Origin: Lasiodiplodia sp. COLG20
Lineage: Eukaryota > Ascomycota > Dothideomycetes > Botryosphaeriales > Botryosphaeriaceae
Direction: 5' to 3'
Length of the DNA stretch: 64,000 nucleotides
Assembly: GCA_009801085.1 (NCBI GenBank)
Contig: VNWV01000001.1
Coordinates: 5,146,001-5,210,000, forward strand
This document shows, in pieces, positions 32,540 through 43,304 of this stretch. Positions within the stretch are counted from its first letter, which is position 1. Every line of letters begins with the position of its first letter. The position numbers and the translations under genes were made by a program. The notes beneath the pieces were generated by a model. That model was not told the DNA's origin, made no database searches, and saw nothing but the letters and a program-made list of their open reading frames with translations.

Positions 32540-33427
32540 ATGTCGTCAGCCCCCCCGCAACAAAAAGTGCGCGACGCCCTACACTTCCCGACGGCCGACG
32601 CCGCGGCGCTCGAACCGTACCTTCCACCACCACAGCCCTTCTCCTCCTCCTCCACCAACGAACCCGACCCTCGCCGCCGTCCCTTCGTCACCCTCACCTT
32701 CGCCACCTCGCTCGACAGCGCCCTCTCGCTCGCGCCCGGCACGCAGACGGCGCTGTCGGGCCCGGCGTCCAAGGCCATGACGCACCACCTGCGCTCGCGG
32801 CACGCCGCCATCGTGGTCGGGGCCGGCACCGCCGTCGCCGACGACCCGTCGCTCAACTGCCGTATCGCGGGCGTCGGCGGGTATGGTGGTTCCGCTGACG
32901 AGCCGTTACGCGGGCAGCCGAGGCCGGTGGTGGTGGATCCGAGGGCGAGGTGGGATTGGGGCGGTACTGGGGATAAGTCGTTGGCGAAGGTGTTGAGGTT
33001 GGCAGGGGAGGGGAGGGGGAGGGCGCCGTGGGTGGTTGTGGCGGAGGGGGAGGGGGAGAAGGTCGGGGTGGAGAGGCGGAGGGTGTTGGAGGGGTGTGGG
33101 GGGAGGGTTTTGGAGGTTCGGACGGGTGAGGATGGGAGGATGGAGTGGGGGGATGTGTTGGGGCGGTTGGCTGGGGAGGGGATTGAGAGCGTGATGGTTG
33201 AGGGAGGGGCGGGGGTGATAAATAAATTGCTGGAGCCGCAGAACGTGGAGCTGGTGGACTCGGTCATCGTCACTATTGCGCCTACGTGGTTGGGGCAGGG
33301 TGGTGTGGTAGTGTCGCCGCCGAGGAGGGTGGATGAGCAGGGCAGGCCTGTGACGGCGGCCAGGCTGAAGGAGGTCAAGTGGTGTCCTCTGGGCGAGGAT
33401 GTGGTGCTGTGCGGGAGGCTGCAGTAA
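32540..33427 (+). CDS. RIB7: Diaminoribosylaminopyrimidinone phosphate reductase (Rib7)
   Basis: NADPH-dependent reduction of the ribosyl side chain in the second step of fungal riboflavin synthesis, in the cytosol. Single exon, 295 residues. RibD-type reductase motifs: VTLTFATSLDSALS near residue 50, the SGPASKAMTHHLRSRH block, GAGTAVADDPSLNCR, and the C-terminal MVEGGAGVINKLL. Length is near yeast Rib7 (244) plus short insertions. The 3' two-thirds is extremely G-rich on the coding strand, while the first 200 bases are C-rich. The gene converges with the SRY1-like gene, 104 bases apart. Confidence 0.92.
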   Translation: MSSAPPQQKVRDALHFPTADAAALEPYLPPPQPFSSSSTNEPDPRRRPFVTLTFATSLDSALSLAPGTQTALSGPASKAMTHHLRSRHAAIVVGAGTAVADDPSLNCRIAGVGGYGGSADEPLRGQPRPVVVDPRARWDWGGTGDKSLAKVLRLAGEGRGRAPWVVVAEGEGEKVGVERRRVLEGCGGRVLEVRTGEDGRMEWGDVLGRLAGEGIESVMVEGGAGVINKLLEPQNVELVDSVIVTIAPTWLGQGGVVVSPPRRVDEQGRPVTAARLKEVKWCPLGEDVVLCGRLQ

Positions 33428-33531
33428 TGAGGTATCATGCTCTAAATTTATGCTCTACCGCTCTCTCTCTATCCGGCGATGTGCTCGGCCTTAGGCTCCC
33501 GGTCTTTACTCATGACGCCCTCTGCCTCGAG

Positions 33532-34716
33532 TTAGGAAGCGGCGAACAGCTTGCCAATGGCCTCCATGGTGGTGTTGCCTCCGCTGAGCACAATGCCAAC
33601 ATTCCAACCCTTCTCTCCAGCTTCCTGCTCGACCAAGCGCCTGAATTCTTCGTTATAGAGACACACAGCCAGGCCCAAGGCCGCAGTGGGCTCTATGAAG
33701 ACCTTCATGCGCTCCATGAGAAGGCGCATTGCAGACTTGATCTGATCCTCAGTCACAGCAAATACGCCCTGCACCTTGCTCTTGTCGCTGATAACGGACC
33801 ATGGAATCTCTCCCACAGGGGTCCTCACGCCATCGGCAATAGTGAGCGACTTGACGGCCGTGATGCGCTTGCCCTCTTTCAGGCCTCTGCGCGCATCGTC
33901 GGCGCCCTCAAAAGAGGGCTCAGCGCCAAAAACGCGAATACCCGTGCCGCTCAAGGCGGTGGCAGTGCCAGACAGCAGGCCTCCGCCGCCGCACGGCGTT
34001 ATCACAGCATCCAGCGCATCCGTGTTGTCCCCCCGCACGCTCAGGGCGGGCTTGTCGGCGACCAAGTCCTTGACCTGCTGCTCGAACTCCAGGGCGGCGG
34101 TGCCCTGGCCCAGCATGATGTCCGGGTGGTCGTAGGGCGGGACGAGGATGGCGCCGGTGCGGGCGATGACGTCCTGGACGACGGCCTCGCGCTCCTGCGA
34201 GGTGGAGCCGCTGAAGATGACCTCGGCGCCGTGGCCCTGGGTCGCGGCGATCTTGGAGGCGGTGCTGATGGTGGGCATGACGATGTAGGCCTTGACGCCG
34301 CGCGTTTTGGCGGCGAGCGCGAGGGCGGCGGCATGGTTGCCTGGGGGGTGGGGTCAGCGAGCAGTCGTTTCCCTCGTCTCGCGGAGAGAATGCATACCGG
34401 AGCTGTGCGTCACGACGCCTTTGGTGAGCTCGGCGTCGGTCAGGCGCGAGAGGGCGTGGAATGCGCCGCGGGCCTTGAAGGCACCGACGCGCTGGTAGTT
34501 CTCGCACTTGAAGAAGAGGTTGATCTTGGGGCGGGCGGGCGTCTGCCCCTCGTACTCGGTGCCTTTCAGGTCATGCTCGGTCTGCGGGGTCGAGACGAAG
34601 TTGGAGAGGGTTGTGCAGGTCAGCACGGGCGTGCGATGGACGTGGGGTTTGATGGCCTGGTGCGCGGCCACGACAGACTCCCGCGACAGCGGCATGCACT
34701 TGGAGACATCAGCCAT
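33532..34716 (-). CDS. SRY1: Serine racemase / hydroxyaspartate dehydratase-like PLP enzyme
   Basis: Fold-type II PLP enzyme related to yeast Sry1 (3-hydroxyaspartate dehydratase), serine racemase and catabolic threonine dehydratase. Exons 34398-34716 and 33532-34340, 375 residues. The PLP lysine lies in [15 protein letters not shown]. The Gly-rich phosphate loop is CGGGGLLSG, and [14 protein letters not shown] is formed across the splice junction (donor GTATGC). No regulatory ACT domain, so it is not the biosynthetic Ilv1. The substrate cannot be separated among D/L-serine, threonine and hydroxyaspartate from sequence alone. Confidence 0.88.
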
Positions 34717-35192
34717 GGTGGAAAAAAGAGAGAAGAAACTGGCAAGGGTTTCGCGGGCGCAGGGGAATTGGGAAGTTGACTCACCGCGCAATTATGCCAT
34801 TGGCGACATCCAGCCTTCGGGAGAGCCGCTTCTTCGCCGCGGCTGATGCGGAGACAAATCGGCCTATTTACCCACGCGCCGCTGTCATATCTTGGACACA
34901 GCTTGCACCGGAAAGCTACTCACTCAGGAATCGTGCCTCAAATGTCATCAATTTTTGACGCGGGTATTAATCACCATGCGTGAATCCTCTAAACGCAGGT
35001 CAGAGCTGGAAGCACGTATTTGGATGAGTTGAGCCACCAGCTAACATTCAATTAGGTTAAATATAGAAGAAGTTGCCAGTGGTAGAAGACAACCCGAAAG
35101 GAGATACACGAGTAAAGTACGCCAAAGAAGGTTGATGCTGGAACGAGTGACTAAACGACTTCGTACGGAGGCCTTGGCCCGTGATCACACCT
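34717..35192. other. Intergenic, SRY1-like promoter
   Basis: No gene recognised. GC content drops markedly after about 34930. Confidence 0.45.
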
Positions 35193-36279
35193 CTATTTCC
35201 CCCTCCAGGCCTGCTCCAGCAATTCTTTCGCCGTGATGGGCTTGATCTCCGGGAATTTCTGATTCAAAGCCTTCTCAATCGGAAAGTCGAATCTGCCGGT
35301 GGCCATATACAGCCCAAAGACCGAGAAGAATCGTTGCAGCATCTCCTTCGGGAAGAAGGGATAAACCCCAGGGTGGTGGGGAAGCTCGGTGACTTGGAAG
35401 GACTTGAGCTTGTCAAGGTCATCATGGTGAACCTCAAACTTGGAGCCTATTCAGCAGTCAGTGAGAAGGCTCGAATTGGGGGGAATGGACAGCGTACCAC
35501 GAACGTCCTCCGCGAGCTTCAAGAACTCATTCCAGCTCAGCTTGTCGCCGACTATCAGATATTCCTCGTCCCATGTCGGAAGGTCAAGTGCCGCGACGAC
35601 GAACTTCGCAACATCGAATGTGTACGTGAAAGTCACTGGTGCGGTCCCGTCACCAGGAATCGCTGCCACCTTATTCACCATATCCAACACGGGCATGTAC
35701 ATTTGCTGATAGCTCTTGATGTGCGGCAGGCCGTAGTAGTCCATGAAGTAACCGGTTTGGAAACGAGTCCATTGAAGTCCAGTCTTCTGGGCCTCGGCAA
35801 CCGCAGTAAGACGGAACGCCATATGAGGCAGCATAGGTACATCTCTGGCACATTATCAGCTTTTTGGCCCAAGGTAATATAGTGCGCAAGACTAACTCAG
35901 CAGTGAAAGGAATACCCCACTCGCTGAGGACAATCTTCTTCGTCGTCGAAGACTTGTCGGCAGCCTTGATGAGGTTGATTTGAGACTGCGAAGCCACTTC
36001 GTCGCCCACCATCAGTGCGGAAATGACCGCTTCAATGTTGTTGCTCTCCAAGACCTGCTTCAGAGAGTTCACGTCATTGTAGTCGACTGCCACAACGGGG
36101 GCTGCGGCATTGTCGCTAGCCTGTTCAAGTATGCATCAGCGCTGTCAGACATCGAATATTGACAACGTACGAACCTTTCGGGAGAGAACAATGACATCGT
36201 GCTTGGGATCATCTTTCAAAACCTCGACGATCGTCTTTCCGACATTGCCAAGGCCTCCAGCAACTGCGACTTTGACCAT
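35193..36279 (-). CDS. NmrA-like / isoflavone-reductase-like oxidoreductase
   Basis: Exons 36175-36279, 35897-36120, 35498-35844 and 35193-35446; 309 residues with consistent phases. The N-terminal dinucleotide motif is GGLGNVGKT in a VAVAGGLGNVG strand. The next strand carries the basic SRK suggestive of NADP. SEWGIPF and QTGYFMDYYG resemble the PCBER/isoflavone reductase group. No catalytic lysine could be confirmed, so it may be an enzyme or a redox sensor. Distinct from the NmrA-like gene at 8.8 kb. It faces the RTA1-like gene across an 1.8 kb gap. Confidence 0.85.
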
Positions 36280-38087
36280 TTTGAGAGATTGTTTGAGTTG
36301 AATGAGGATATGATTGAGGTTCAGTGAATGAAGCGTGCTGCACTTTGTTTAAGACTTAGGTGAGCACTAAGCCTCTACCTTATATATTACTCGCTCTTCG
36401 ACATCCACATATCTTGCTACCTTTGAATTATTAATGCAGCATGGTGGCTTGTAGGTTATTTCCGTCCTCCTACCCCAGAGCCCGTGACTCGGGTCAACCA
36501 CTCGCCGGGTAAGTATGTTATTCGGAACATGCGCCATTCCGAAGGCCCGAGTCTCCGAGTCAGTTACAAATTCAGGTAAGCAAGGCATCAGTGGAATAGC
36601 TTGGTCTCTCGCCGAATGACACTCATCCGCCGCTTTTCGCGCGGGGTCGGAACGACCAAAAAAGGACATTTTGGAAAATCCCCCAAGCTCTGAGCCTTCA
36701 GCCTTCATATAAAAGGCTCGAGTGCTATTTGTCCTCATTTCATGCTCCTTTGTTCCAGGCAGCTCATGAACGAGGTGTTGCCGCTCGCATTTAGTGGTAG
36801 GCGTGCCCGAAAATAAATACCATGACTACCTATCGATGGAGGTGTGCAATGCATATATGTGGGTTACCTATTAGATACTAGTAGTTTATAAGGGAATCAG
36901 AGGCTTCTAGTCTGTAAAACTTCCCTCTAAAAGGAAAACATTAAAAGTCAACTTGCAGTGACCATAATTGATCATGTGACGTAATACGCGAGGGAGTACT
37001 TGTCCGATAATTTGAAATAAAATATCTCGGCCTGAGGGTGCTCTCAGCTTTCCATATGGCCTGACGGATGATTGTGCTTCATAAAATGGGCTGTGCGGAG
37101 CAGCCGTGAGTCTGCCTTAGACTGCTGCCTGGAATTAGCCGTTCTTCGAGACACACCCCACAGTGGCTCGTTTCAAGTCTAAATCATATCCAATAACGCG
37201 ATGCAGGCCAGTAAGTTTAATAATTAACTAGATATTTGCAGTCAGTATATTCAATCTGAATATTATCTGGATGTTTGTGGCCGTTGCTCGATGTGAAGCT
37301 GCCTTCGACGGCACGTCATGAGGGCGTAATGATCTGACCCTTTGAGCCGAATTGGGGCTGTACGCCTGAGAATCCACACATAATAAATTACGGCTTGGCC
37401 TGATTTGTAGGTGCTGTGGTTCAGCCTTGCAAGGTGCGATCTCCACTCTGTCGCCAGTGGGTACGATCGATCCCTATCGCGCCCCTTTCTTGGCTCGTGA
37501 AATGCTTCCAAAAATAGTGTATCTGAATGTCGACCATGATGATAGCAAATCTGGATTGATTTGCAATTGTGTCGTTAGATGGTATCGTGGACTGGAAGGA
37601 TGGGGCTTTGATGCGCCGTTTACACAGCATTTTCTGAACTACCGACTTCATATTGCTTTGGACTAACACACATGCGTGTTCTCTTGATGATTGAAAGATC
37701 TCATATTAGAATCGTGGTGGCTGGATTTAAAGTTCCCTACTCGTAGTTGTAAGCATGGCCTGAGCTGCGGACTTACACCAATCAGAGACGCGGAGAAGAG
37801 AATGCGAGCGACTATTTACGAACCCGCCCACGAATCCGAACACGGCTACCGCCAAGCAAGCCCAAAGAGGCGCAGACCTCTGCGTACACAGTCGCAAAGG
37901 ACATGAGATAGAGAAACCATGTTGAGGCGCAGCATGAACAGAAGTCTTGGATATCGATGTGTCTGGAATAAATATGTGCTGTAGAACTGCATCCATTTGA
38001 ATCACCACACCACAGACTTCCCTCTTCACGCAAACACAGCTCCCAGTCCAATTTTCTTCCCGAGGCAAAACTGCGAAATCAATCAAC
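36280..38087. other. Intergenic, AT-rich core, no gene recognised
   Basis: Divergent gap of 1.8 kb. About 36800-37250 is clearly AT-rich. An unrecognised 123-codon frame at 36367-36738 (minus) lacks any motif. It should contain the promoters of both the NmrA-like and RTA1-like genes. Confidence 0.45.
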
Positions 38088-39058
38088 ATGGCTACCGACC
38101 CGTACTACGAGCACTATGAGCCCAGTCTGGCAGCCGGAGCCATCTTCACAGCTCTATTTTCCTTGACGACACTTCTACATATCTGGCAGCTCGTACGCAG
38201 GAGGACATGGTACTTCATTCCATTTGTTATTGGCGGTTTCTGTCAGTACTCCCAAACTCCTGGATGCTTGAGTGTCTTCCGCTGACCAAACATAGTTGAA
38301 ATCATCGGGTACCTCTCCCGCGCTATCGCCAGCACGCAGTACCCCGAATCCGAGAAGCTACCATACATCTTGCAAGCTCTGCTGCTACTTCTCGGACCGG
38401 CCTTGTTTGCAGCATCAATCTACATGGTTCTGGGCCGTATAATCAGATTGACTGGAGGGGAAGCGTACTCTCTTGTGCGAGTCAACTGGCTTACCAAGAT
38501 CTTCGTTTTTGGAGACGTTATCTCGTTCCTGGTTCAGTGTGTTGGTATGTCGACTCGGACCTTTCTCAATCGTACGGCGCAGGAAGCTAACCGAAGTGCT
38601 CCGCAGGCGGTGCCATGCTCGCTGGCGCCGACTCCAAGGACGCGCGTGACCGAGGTGAGCTGTTCATCACCATCGGCCTGGTCGTCCAGGTAATCTTCTT
38701 CGGGCTCTTCATCGTCACGACCATCCACTACAATTGGCGCCTGCGCAAGGCGCCGACCGATGCGTCCCGCGCGACGCCCGTGTCCTGGCAGATGTACCTC
38801 AACGTCCTCTACGTCTCCAACGGGCTCATCCTGGTCCGTTCCATCTTCCGCCTCATCGAATACGTGCAGGGCGAGGATGGAGAGTTGCTCAGTAATGAGG
38901 TCTACCTCTACATTTTCGATGCGGCTTTGATGTTCTTGGCCATGGCCATCTTCAACTGGTACCATCCGAGCACCCTGATCCCGCCCAAGAAGAAGGGCCA
39001 GGATGATGTTGAGGCCAGCAGCGGCAGCTTCCTTATGCAAGAGCGCGAGAGGAAGTAG
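38088..39058 (+). CDS. RTA1-like seven-helix membrane protein
   Basis: RTA1/RTM1/Rsb1 family: putative lipid translocators or stress-linked membrane proteins in fungi. Exons 38088-38241, 38296-38544, 38607-39058, encoding 284 residues. Seven hydrophobic segments are visible; the N-terminus is short and extracellular-like, and the C-terminal tail is Lys-rich. Family marks: EIIGYLSRAI after intron 1, LLLLGPALFAASIYMVLGR, and DVISFLVQCVGGAMLA across intron 2. Substrate and role unknown; some members confer resistance to toxic lipids or drugs. Confidence 0.9.
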
Positions 39059-39514
39059 GCAATGGTGTGACTATCTAATGGATGAGATCTGTGTTAGTAT
39101 ACACGCCGGTTGGGGATACGAAAGCACGTTGGAGGAGAGGGAGTCTCCTTGTGGAGGAGTCAGTGGTATAAATTGTTGGGAATTAAGTTGTTCTGTGCTT
39201 TTTTTTAATGACTTGGATGATGTTCGGAGTCGGTACTATTAACTAGAATGTAGAAGACAGCACTAAATGCAATATAGAAATTGGGGATACAATGTTGACC
39301 GAAATTGACAGTGACTATGCAAAGGACAAAATGTGGATTCGTGTAGATGCTGAATAACGCAGAACCTTGTAAAGCCATATCGAAAATTCAATACATCGGT
39401 CATATCTTTTTCTTTCACAGTGTGTACTGGTGTTCAATTCCGGCAAGGACTTCAGAGACATACTTGGCGGTGAGTATATCTTGCAATCAATGCCCGAATA
39501 ATGCGCTTATGCAC
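39059..39514. other. Intergenic, convergent
   Basis: 3' flanks of the RTA1-like and oxalate decarboxylase genes; AT-rich. Nothing else identified. Confidence 0.45.
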
Positions 39515-41108
39515 CTACAGCTGCTCATCCGAGAAGTCCGTTTCCAGCAAGTTCTTGTTCCCAGGAAGTATGAACTGCTTCGTCTTCGGCAGCTTCGCGA
39601 TGAACTCATCATCCACGCCCAAGTGATCTTTAACAACTTGCGCAGGCGTCAAGCCCAGCCACTGCGCAACACTCACGTCTTGGTAAGCATCAGCCAGCAG
39701 AACCTCCAAGTACACCAGCGGTTCCGTCTCTGTGTTTTCAATATAGTGGCTGAAAGGCACGGGTACGTAGCCGACGTCGCCGGCAGAAAAGTCAAAGGTG
39801 GCGCTCGCCTCGGGCGCATCGTAGACGGTGACGCGGCCCTGGCCGGAGATGAAGTAAGTCCATTCGTCACTTGTGGTGTGCCAGTGCAACTCCCGCATCG
39901 CTCCGGGCTCGACGGTGAAGAGGGCAGCGGCGAAGTTCTTGGCAATGGGGAAGCTCTTCGGATCGATGATTTTCACCGTACCGCCAGGAACCCGGTAAGG
40001 CTCCTGCTTGCTGAGGTGGTAGCTGTAGGACTGATCCATTGGAATGCTGCCAGCGGGCCCGGTACTGTTCTGCTCGCTGATGTTGGCTGGTGCGGGCGTA
40101 CCGGGGAAGATGTAGAGCTCGCCCTTAGGGAGGTTCTTGAAGGCGTCCACGTTGGTGCGGAAGTTCTTCGCGAGGACCTCTAAGGGGTTGCGCTCGAACA
40201 GCTCGCTAACGAGGAAAGTGTTGTCTTCGGAGAAAGTGCCATCATCGAAAATCAGGAGGAACTCACACCCGTTCGCAAGGGCTTGGATCGAGTGTGGTTC
40301 CCTAGAGGGGAAGAACCATACGTCTCCTTCTTCCAGATCATCTATGAAACTCTGCCCGTTCTGTTCCATGGAAGCAATGCGAACACTGCCATTGAGGATT
40401 AGGGCCCATTCATTCTGCTTGTGCCAGTGGAGTTCTCTGTATGCATTAGGCTCGAGTCTCATGTCAACACCAGCCATGGCTTTTGCGACTGGCATTTGAT
40501 TGAAGTTCTGCTGGCGCGCCTATCCCGAACTCTTCAGACCGAGACGGTTGTGCGAAAGTCCCAGCGGCCACTTCGCATTGGGGACATCTCCACTGTCGGT
40601 TCCAGGGGGAGCAAAGATATCCGAGTTTAGCTTATCATAGGCCTCCGTTCCTGCGAGAATCCTTAGCTTGCGTCCAGATGAGTGTGCATTAGAAGCGAGT
40701 GGAGCTGCAGCAAAGAAAAGACCGAGACTCACGTGGACCAGGATCCGTCGAAGCTGTGGTACCCCCGCGGATGGGCTGAGGGTTCTTCACCTTGGAGAGA
40801 TCGATGTAAACACCAAGCTTCGGATCCAGCGACTGTCCCGGGCCAAGCTCAAAATCTTCTAGAGGTATGACGGTAGACTGCAACGAGAGTGGGTCCGACG
40901 AATTGTAACCTCGAAGGGCGGCAGGGCCGCGAAGGGATCCGCTTGCTCCCGGAGGACCGGGCGAATCAGCTCCGCTGCTTTCGGGAGTAGCTCCACCTCC
41001 ACCGTACTGTCCCGCGTCTGAGCTGTGCGGTGGAGCAGGAAGACAAGCCGAGGGGCTCAGCAGGAGAGCTGCTGCCAGCAAACTTGCGAGGAAATTGTGG
41101 TTTCTCAT
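39515..41108 (-). pseudogene. Oxalate decarboxylase (bicupin) with in-frame stop
   Basis: Secreted Mn-dependent enzyme that converts oxalate to formate and CO2. Exons 40733-41108 and 39515-40650, a conceptual frame of 504 codons. An N-terminal signal peptide is obvious (LASLLAAALLLSPSACLP), followed by a Gly/Ser-rich linker. Two cupin domains carry HWHKQNEWALILNG and HWHTTSDEWTYFISG metal motifs. At 40520-40522 codon 169 is TAG where the family has Trp in G-W-ARQQN. Flanking residues align without gap, so TGG to TAG is the simple reading. No GT...AG pair long enough for an intron removes it. The stop truncates the protein before both cupins, although an ATG nine codons later could start a cytosolic 326-residue form. 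Confidence 0.82.
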
Positions 41109-42629
41109 ATTGATTACGGCAGGGCAGGAGGGGCAAGGCCTTAGCGCTCAGTCCAGGCATCCTATCTCGCCTGAACACGCTGCTTAAATACGTCTCCTTG
41201 ATCAAAAGTTCGTTGATGTGCATGACGTTGACAACTGCGAACGTCAATGATAGTAACTACAATGACGCAGTTGTGCTGACAGGATGAGAGGCATTATTGT
41301 TGTGATGCGGAGGGTTGCGGATGAGCAGTAACATGGTAGACAGACCAAGAACGCTTGGAGAGAAGACAGGAGGAGGAGGCTGAATCGGGCTTAGGACGTG
41401 CAGAGAAGGGGATAACAGTTTACCTCACCAGCCGCCTGTGCCTCGCCATTCATCCGCCTTAGCACGACTTTCTACTATGGTTAGACTGTGCCAGGAAGCG
41501 TTAGCTATCTTTTTCCCGAACCAGGAGGCAGATGGTCTGAGGTGGGAGCACGCTCGGACTCCAGTCAGTCAACTTCTAACTGATTGTCGTGCGCCTTGAT
41601 GTTTGACGCACACATGAACGATTCGCGCTATCCGTCCGATCGGCAAAATCAATAGTGCAAAAGGTGGCAAGCGGGTATCTGAAGATATGCAGTTTGCGCT
41701 GTTTTGGGATTGCTCGGCTAGACGGCTCAAATAGACGTAAGCTAAAATTTCCTAGGTACTCGAGATCGCTCAACTGCATCACGGGATGCGCTCGGCCGTC
41801 ACCAGTAGTGTCAACGCCACATACTGAAGGATCAGTTGAGTGCATGCTAAAGCTCCGGCTTGCCGAGCCTAGAGCGACGTGCGTGTTGAATACGTATTTG
41901 GTCAGCAGTAGTAGTCAAGGGAGAAACTGTTGCGTAATACAAGCATGCAGGGATGGGTAGCGTGTTCTCCGGTAGTTTTCGCCTTGAGCCAAAATATATC
42001 CAATGTCAGATAGCCGGTATTTTGCCAATCATCGAAGTAGTGGCATAAGCACTACAGTGGCCGACAAGCCCGGTGCCCAGCTCTCGATGGAAGATGCAAG
42101 CATGTATGCACCCCTGTTCGCTGCCGCGGATGATGGTGGATAGAACGAGGCCTGATTCCAATTCGATAAACCCAGGCGGAGCGAATCGATCCGAGGCCGG
42201 CCTTGGACGATGCTGGGAAGGAGCCAGGACCGATTGACACTCTTTTGATGCAATACAGCGCGGTGCTTGGACCACGACTCAGTCAAAGTATCCAAACGCA
42301 GGCTCCAAACAAGACGCCGAAGCTGCGCAACCGTGTGCTTCATCTCCGGGGGGGTATCTGTGAGGTAAATGTAGAGTCCGGATATGTCGTCTCCAAGCTG
42401 ATCCCAAACATGGACTGGTTTGTCACAGATGTAGCTCTAGGAGAGAACTAGTCTAGAAAGCCCATTTCTTCGTCCATGACACCCTGCAACCCGGGAGCTC
42501 GGCGATGGGGACCGCTATTGATGGGTGGCCACGACCTTTGACGCTTGCGAAGCTCTTCAGCTTGGGGGATGCAGAGCGCGAGGTTGCTTTTTTTCTATCA
42601 GCAGGTGATACGTATGAGGCTTGAATATA
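41109..42629. other. Intergenic, oxalate decarboxylase promoter side
   Basis: About 1.5 kb. It contains a TATA-like box for the oxalate decarboxylase (listed separately) and several short open frames without recognisable content, such as 42006-42275 (minus) and 42203-42451 (plus). Confidence 0.45.
41183..41190 (-). promoter_or_regulatory. TATA-like box of the oxalate decarboxylase
   Basis: TATTTAAG on the minus strand, 75 bases upstream of the start codon. Placement and sequence fit a TATA element of an inducible gene. Confidence 0.45.
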
Positions 42630-43152
42630 TCAGTCATACTCGAGTTTCCCATGGATGACATAGCCCTGCTGCTCGAGAACCTCGGCGAGCTCCTGCTGGT
42701 GATTGTCCAGCAGAGACGGGTTTGGGACTACTATGAGCGGCACGTTCAGGCGAAGGGCATCGAGGATACTGCCAGAGCCTGGCGAAATCAGCGAAAGCTC
42801 CATGTCAAAGTGAATAGTATGGCGTACCGGCATGGCTGACAATGACGCCCTCTTTAGAACCATCGGTCGGGTGGCCTTTGGCAAGCTGCATCTGGGCAGC
42901 AAGCCCATTTTCGCGGAAGCTGAAGCCGGAAATGTCGACGCCATGCTGGTCGAGAGATTCTTTGTCGGCGATGACGTCTTTCCACAGTTTCCTGTTCTTG
43001 CCGTACTGGACAAGCAGGTCTGTATAGCCTTCTTGGCTGAGAGCGCGCAGGAAGTCAGGCTGCGTGCATGCTCTGACGAGCTCATCGAAGGTAGCGGTAG
43101 CTCCGATGGTGACGAAGCAGACCTTCTTGCGTTCCTGCCCGTTTTGCGACAT
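42630..43152 (-). CDS. ALG13: UDP-GlcNAc transferase catalytic subunit Alg13
   Basis: With Alg14 it adds the second GlcNAc to dolichol-PP-GlcNAc on the cytosolic face of the ER. Exons 42828-43152 and 42630-42778, 157 residues. GT28-type C-terminal-half fold: VCFVTIGATATFDELV at the N-terminus and IVSHAGSGSILDALRLNVPLIVVPN across the splice site (donor GTACGC, 49-base intron), with NHQQELAE after it. Slightly shorter than yeast Alg13 (202), lacking the C-terminal extension. The start was chosen at MSQNGQERKK; an in-frame upstream Met would add 41 implausible residues. It diverges from mS35 with 152 bases between starts. Confidence 0.9.
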
Positions 43153-43304
43153 GGCCTGGTGAGGGTTGGCGGACGAGGTGCAGGAAAGGCGGGTTGCGAA
43201 GGGCAGCTCAAATGCCAAGACGCGGGAGTTTCGGTGGTCCGCAAAGATTCTGGAGAAGCACCACCACCCACCCACCGCCCAACACTCCCCATTGCACCCC
43301 TGCC
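43153..43304. promoter_or_regulatory. Compact divergent promoter ALG13 / mS35
   Basis: Only 152 bases separate the start codons of two housekeeping genes on opposite strands. Both 5' leaders and promoters must fit or overlap here. No TATA box seen. Confidence 0.55.

Noticed and set aside
36367..36738. 123-codon frame on the minus strand
   Set aside because: No motif, no splice or promoter support, and it lies in an AT-rich intergenic region.
39415..39474. Possible lost last exon of oxalate decarboxylase (LTAKYVSEVLAGIEHQ-like reading)
   Set aside because: No donor/acceptor pair joins it in frame; the stop at 39515 is a plausible natural end.
42203..42451. Coding-like peptide near 42350-42450 (plus strand)
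   Set aside because: Too short, no recognised family, no splice partners; treated as chance.
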